Assembly: GCA_020048255.1 (NCBI GenBank)
Contig: JAIFMR010000176.1
Location: 1 to 9,540 of the forward strand
From: Rhodoferax sp.
Lineage (GTDB): Bacteria; Pseudomonadota; Gammaproteobacteria; Burkholderiales; Burkholderiaceae_C
Reading direction: 5' to 3'
DNA: 9,540 nt
Shown: piece after piece, positions 6,605-9,540 of the stretch
How the letters are laid out: every line of letters starts with the position of its first letter
How positions within the stretch are numbered: position 1 is the first letter of the stretch
Notes under the pieces: model-generated
Databases searched by the model: none
The model's input: the letters and a program-made list of their open reading frames with translations, nothing else
What the model was told of the DNA's origin: nothing
Translations under genes and position numbers: made by a program

Positions 6605-7885
6605 ATGGTGACCTGGCTTGTGATTGTGTTTGTGCTGGCCTATGCAGCCATTGCCCTGGAGCATCCGCTCAAAATCAATAAGTCGGCTTCGGCACTGGTG
6701 GCCGCGGGCTTGTTGTGGACAATTTATGCGTTTTCGGTGGAGCCGCATGCTTTGAGCGAGCAACTGGGTGAGTCACTTATGGGGACAGCGCAGATCGTGT
6801 TCTTTTTACTGGGTGCCATGACCATTGTCGAGGTGGTGGATGCCCACAACGGTTTTGAGGTGATCACCTCGCGTATCAAAACCGACAAGCTCACCAGCCT
6901 GATGTGGCTGGTCGGCTTTGTGACGTTTTTCCTGAGTGCGATTCTGGACAATCTGACCACCACCATCGTGATGGTGTCGTTGATGAAAAAACTGTTGCGC
7001 CAGCGCGATGACCGCATGTTTTTTGCCGGCATCATCGTGATTGCAGCCAACGCTGGAGGGGCTTGGACTCCGATTGGTGACGTGACCACCACCATGCTGT
7101 GGATTGGTGGCCAGATCACCAGCCTGAACATCATGAAAACGGTGTTTTTGGCCTCCTTGGTCAATCTGCTGGTGCCGCTGATGGTGATTGCTTTCATGCT
7201 GCGTGGTCGCATGGTGGAAGGCGTGGCGCTGGACGAGTCGAATAAATTGCAAGCCACGTCTTTTGAGAAAAACCTGATGTTTTTCATGGGCTTGGGTATT
7301 CTGGTGGCGGTGCCGGTGTTCAAAACCGTGACCCATTTGCCGCCTTTCATGGGCATCCTGTTTGGGTTGGGGCTGCTGTGGATGATCGGTGACTTGATCC
7401 ACAAAGACAAGGAAGATGCCGACAAAGAGCATTTCACGCTGGTGCATGCCCTCAAACGCATCGACATGAGTTCGGTGGTGTTTTTCATCGGCATTTTGCT
7501 GGCCGTGGCCTCGCTGGAACATAGCCACATCTTGTCCTCATTGGCGCAGTGGCTCGACCAGGCTGTTGGTCAGCAGGCCATCATCGTGACCCTGATTGGT
7601 TTGGTTAGCGCGGTGGTCGACAACGTGCCGCTGGTGGCTGCTTCCATGGGCATGTATGACCTGGCGCAATATCCGCCTGACAGCTTCCTGTGGGAATACA
7701 TTGCTTACTGCGCCGGTACCGGTGGCTCCATTTTGATCATTGGTTCAGCTGCGGGTGTGGCGGCCATGGGGCTGGAGAAGATCGATTTCATCTGGTACAT
7801 GAAAAAAATCAGTTTGTTGGCGCTGCTGGGCTACTTTGCCGGTGCTGCGGTTTACATTCTGCAAAATCAATTGATGCACGGCTAA
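6605..7885 (+). CDS. nhaD: Na+/H+ antiporter, NhaD family
   Basis: A 426-residue integral membrane protein with about a dozen helices along its whole length, exporting Na+ (or Li+) in exchange for protons. Family marks visible are SAILDNLTTT (Asp115-Asn116), ANAGGAWTPIGDVTT (Asn149, Asp159) and SAVVDNVPL (Asp339-Asn340); the paired Asp-Asn repeats are typical of the ion-transporter (arsenite/citrate permease-like) fold and of NhaD. The ATG at 6605 is chosen because AGGAG (6592-6596) lies eight bases before it; the in-frame GTG at 6596 overlaps that ribosome binding site. The gene follows the exonuclease fusion by 73 bases and has its own structured leader, so it may be expressed separately. 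A terminator follows at 7903-7946. In this setting it could recycle Na+ brought in by Na+-coupled acetate uptake; that link is inference. Confidence 0.92.
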   Translation: MVTWLVIVFVLAYAAIALEHPLKINKSASALVAAGLLWTIYAFSVEPHALSEQLGESLMGTAQIVFFLLGAMTIVEVVDAHNGFEVITSRIKTDKLTSLMWLVGFVTFFLSAILDNLTTTIVMVSLMKKLLRQRDDRMFFAGIIVIAANAGGAWTPIGDVTTTMLWIGGQITSLNIMKTVFLASLVNLLVPLMVIAFMLRGRMVEGVALDESNKLQATSFEKNLMFFMGLGILVAVPVFKTVTHLPPFMGILFGLGLLWMIGDLIHKDKEDADKEHFTLVHALKRIDMSSVVFFIGILLAVASLEHSHILSSLAQWLDQAVGQQAIIVTLIGLVSAVVDNVPLVAASMGMYDLAQYPPDSFLWEYIAYCAGTGGSILIIGSAAGVAAMGLEKIDFIWYMKKISLLALLGYFAGAAVYILQNQLMHG

Positions 7886-7902
7886 GCGCCAGTCCGTACC
7901 GT

Positions 7903-7946
7903 CCAGCCAGTCGCGCCTTAAAACAGGCCCGGCTGGCTTATTTTTT
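7903..7946 (+). terminator. Intrinsic terminator after nhaD
   Basis: CCAGCC (7903-7908) pairs with GGCTGG (7931-7936), and an inner GCCT/AGGC stem (7915-7918 with 7925-7928) closes a six-base loop. CTTA and a run of six T (7941-7946) follow directly. It lies 18 bases after the nhaD stop, which fits a factor-independent terminator. Confidence 0.75.
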
Positions 7947-7959
7947 GCTTCAGTAACTG

Positions 7960-7989
7960 TAGCTTCCTGCGCAAGCTAGTAAAGGGCTA
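7960..7989 (+). repeat. Intergenic TAGC-N20-GGGCTA element, copy B
   Basis: TAGC (7960-7963) and GGGCTA (7984-7989) are again 20 bases apart, with a palindromic TGCGCA core in between. The ends extend as CTGTAGC and GCTAGAG, complementary apart from one position. The element lies between the nhaD terminator and the end of the DUF2721 gene, which converge here. ATTT follows the element, as in copy A. Confidence 0.55.
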
Positions 7990-8002
7990 GAGGGCTATTT
8001 GG

Positions 8003-8057
8003 TATATAAAACAGGGCAGGTGTGCCTTGTTACCTTGTGTCGCAAGCCCAGGCCCTG
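8003..8057 (-). terminator. Possible terminator of the DUF2721 gene
   Basis: Reading the minus strand after the DUF2721 stop, CAGGGC (8057-8052) can pair with GCCCTG (8017-8012), and TTTTATAT follows at once. The loop is long (34 bases), with only weak inner pairing (AGGT/ACCT), so this is a tentative call. Confidence 0.3.
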
Positions 8058-8097
8058 ATGCTGTGGGGCGTGTCTCGACTGGATTGAAACAACAGCG

Positions 8098-8559
8098 CTA
8101 CAGGCTTCGCGCACGCGTGTTACGACCAAATTTGAGCATACGGGTGGCAATCAGCGTCTCAGCCAGAAAGCCCAACAAGGCCAACAAAAAGAAAACCACC
8201 CCAGAGAGAAACAAAATGCTGGCCATTCGGAAAATCTGCAGATCGATGGTTTCGCCCAGAAACAGCGCCACGATGGTCAGGCCAATCATGATGGCGCAAA
8301 ACGTCAGCAGCGCAATGCAGGTGTTCACCAAGCGGCCACGCAGGCGCAGTTGCTTCAGCTCTTTGAAGGCTACAGTCATCGGCTCGCTGTCGGCCGCGGC
8401 ATCAATTCGGTCCTCCAGCAGCCGGGCGCGGTCAATGATGCGGGCCAAACGCCCCGCCACGGTGCCAATCATGCCGGCCACTGCCGTTAACAAAAACACC
8501 GGTGCCACGGCCAACTGAATGCCGTGGGTGACGGTGTCGAGGTCGGTGGCGAAAAACAT
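8098..8559 (-). CDS. DUF2721 family membrane protein
   Basis: A 153-residue protein of unknown function. Three hydrophobic segments lie at about residues 15-37, 80-102 and 112-138. The conserved-looking stretch GRLARIIDRARLLEDRI follows the first helix, as is typical of DUF2721. A charged, partly helical segment (about 40-78) sits between helices one and two. The start at 8559 is chosen because AGGAG (8570-8566) lies six bases upstream; a longer in-frame extension to 8823 would run into the MFS gene and is not conserved-looking. It is transcribed in the same direction as the MFS gene, 169 bases downstream of it, with element copy C in the gap, and convergently with nhaD. No function can be inferred from this context. 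Confidence 0.82.
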   Translation of the reverse strand: MFFATDLDTVTHGIQLAVAPVFLLTAVAGMIGTVAGRLARIIDRARLLEDRIDAAADSEPMTVAFKELKQLRLRGRLVNTCIALLTFCAIMIGLTIVALFLGETIDLQIFRMASILFLSGVVFFLLALLGFLAETLIATRMLKFGRNTRARSL

Positions 8560-8666
8560 GGGGTGCTCCTGTGACGCTATGGGCTTGGGGTGGCATGCCC
8601 TGAAATGTGCACTGTACCGCCGATTGGCAAGGCCTGTGGGCATGTCATTCACTGCAATGATATTTG

Positions 8667-8696
8667 TAGCTGTTAGCGCTTTATGGATAAGGGCTA
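8667..8696 (+). repeat. Intergenic TAGC-N20-GGGCTA element, copy C
   Basis: TAGC (8667-8670) and GGGCTA (8691-8696) are 20 bases apart with a palindromic AGCGCT core. This copy has the longest arms: TTGTAGC (8664-8670) is the exact reverse complement of GCTACAA (8693-8699), a perfect seven-base inverted repeat. It sits between the end of the MFS gene and the start of the DUF2721 gene on the minus strand, so it would be transcribed if they share a message. Confidence 0.6.
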
Positions 8697-8728
8697 CAAG
8701 GCGAAAAGGTTTGAAGGTGCGGCCCGTA

Positions 8729-9540
8729 TCAGCGTAAGCACCTTTGCCCCAGCAGCGCCAGCAAACCAACTGCACCCACGCCCAGCAACAGCGCCGGGAA
8801 GGCGGTCGTGGCAGACCAGTCAATCAGCGCCCCCGAGCTGGCCGAGGCGACCAGTCCACCCAGGGTGTAGGTGAGCACCAGCACGGCGGTGCTGTTGACC
8901 AGGGTGATGCCTTTTTCGCGCGCACCAATGTCGATCATGGCCAGCGTGTACAGCGCGCCGCCTGCGGCCCCCCAGATGGCTACCATGGGCCAGACCAGCC
9001 AAGTGTGGGACATGACCCACGGGCTGGCACAGGCAGAGAGCAGCAGCAACGCGGTAAAAACCAGCATCAGGCTGCGTCGCCCTTGTGCGGGAGAGGCAAA
9101 ACGGTCAGCGATCATGCCGGATGGCAGCGCCACCAGCGTGCCCCCGGCACCGCTCATGGCCACCAGCAGTGCACTGGCACTGGCACTCAAACCCAGGCTC
9201 AGCCCATACAAGGGCAGGGTGGAGGCCAGCCCCAGTTCAAAAAACCCACCGATAAACCCGGCCAGCATGATGACCGGATGCGCCAGCACCGCTTGCCACA
9301 GGCCCTGCAGCCCGACACTGGCGCTGTGTTGGTCATGCGCTGGCGGTAGTCTGGGAATCAGCGCGGTCCAGGCCAGGCCGATGGTCAGCAGCGCGACCAC
9401 CAGCCACAGCGCCTGGGCGTTGCCGGTACCCACCCAGGCCAGCAGCACCGGCCCGATGACAAAGGTCAGCCCCACCATGGTGGCATAGGTGCCGATGTAA
9501 CGCCCGGTCTGGCCGGGTGGCGCAAATTCGGCAATGAAGG
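8729..9540 (-). CDS. Major facilitator superfamily transporter, C-terminal part (cut by window edge)
   Basis: The frame is open from the right edge (codons readable from 9538) to a TGA at 8729-8731, giving 269 residues. The ATG at 9478 is internal: residues before it include APPGQTGRYIGTY, which fits the helix 4-5 part of an MFS protein. About eight further helices are visible, including a central loop after PRLPPAH and the motif SGMIADRFASPAQGRRSL, which matches the repeated MFS loop signature (G-x-x-x-D-R-x-x-x-R-R) with a small insertion. The C-terminal half recalls YcaD-type drug or metabolite efflux proteins. The substrate is unknown, and the true start lies outside the window. Confidence 0.85.
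   Translation of the reverse strand, partial: FIAEFAPPGQTGRYIGTYATMVGLTFVIGPVLLAWVGTGNAQALWLVVALLTIGLAWTALIPRLPPAHDQHSASVGLQGLWQAVLAHPVIMLAGFIGGFFELGLASTLPLYGLSLGLSASASALLVAMSGAGGTLVALPSGMIADRFASPAQGRRSLMLVFTALLLLSACASPWVMSHTWLVWPMVAIWGAAGGALYTLAMIDIGAREKGITLVNSTAVLVLTYTLGGLVASASSGALIDWSATTAFPALLLGVGAVGLLALLGQRCLR

Noticed and set aside
6724..7530. 268-residue minus-strand open frame antisense to nhaD
   Set aside because: Met/Ser/Thr/Lys-rich composition mirrors the codons of nhaD on the other strand; no domain, no ribosome binding site.
8027..8518. 163-residue plus-strand open frame over the DUF2721 gene
   Set aside because: Ser/Arg/Lys-rich antisense shadow of a well-supported DUF2721 protein that has its own ribosome binding site.
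8744..9488. Plus-strand open frames of about 200 residues over the MFS gene
   Set aside because: Gln/Gly/Arg-rich or Ser/Pro-rich shadows. The minus-strand frame encodes clear transmembrane helices and MFS motifs.

Overview
The window looks like the chromosome of a betaproteobacterium, probably a Rhodoferax-like member of the Comamonadaceae. This is inferred from the moderately high GC content, the protein families present, and three intergenic copies of a TAGC-N20-GGGCTA element that, from memory, resembles a repeat common in that family. No search was run. I see no rRNA, tRNA, CRISPR array, insertion sequence or phage gene.

Layout. The left end (minus strand) is the start of the acetate operon: yjcH (DUF485) overlapping actP, which runs off the window. 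A 454-base intergenic region separates it from a divergent plus-strand cluster at 1023-6531. That cluster holds a 70-residue two-helix membrane protein, a 913-residue sensor histidine kinase whose N-terminal half is an SLC5 sodium/solute symporter joined through a STAC domain to an intact kinase core, a 125-residue receiver-only response regulator, and a 720-residue membrane protein. The last joins a PAS-like domain and a degenerate kinase core to a complete DEDDh 3'-5' exonuclease domain. Spacings are tight (2 bases, 15 bases, then an ATGA overlap), so this reads as one operon. Next comes nhaD, a Na+/H+ antiporter with its own leader and a good terminator. The right end is again minus strand: a DUF2721 membrane protein and the C-terminal part of an MFS transporter cut by the window edge.

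How the parts may work together. ActP takes up acetate. SLC5-STAC kinases of the CrbS/MxtR type control acetate uptake and activation genes in Vibrio and Pseudomonas, so this kinase beside yjcH-actP is plausibly a local acetate or small-carboxylate sensor. Unlike CrbR, its receiver partner has no DNA-binding domain. The next gene is a pseudokinase in which the phospho-acceptor histidine is replaced by glutamate and the ATP-binding motifs are lost, while all five exonuclease catalytic residues remain. The simplest reading is a signalling chain that ends in, or is read out by, a membrane-tethered nuclease. This is the most unusual feature of the window. The domain assignments are visible in the sequence; the signalling connection is inference.
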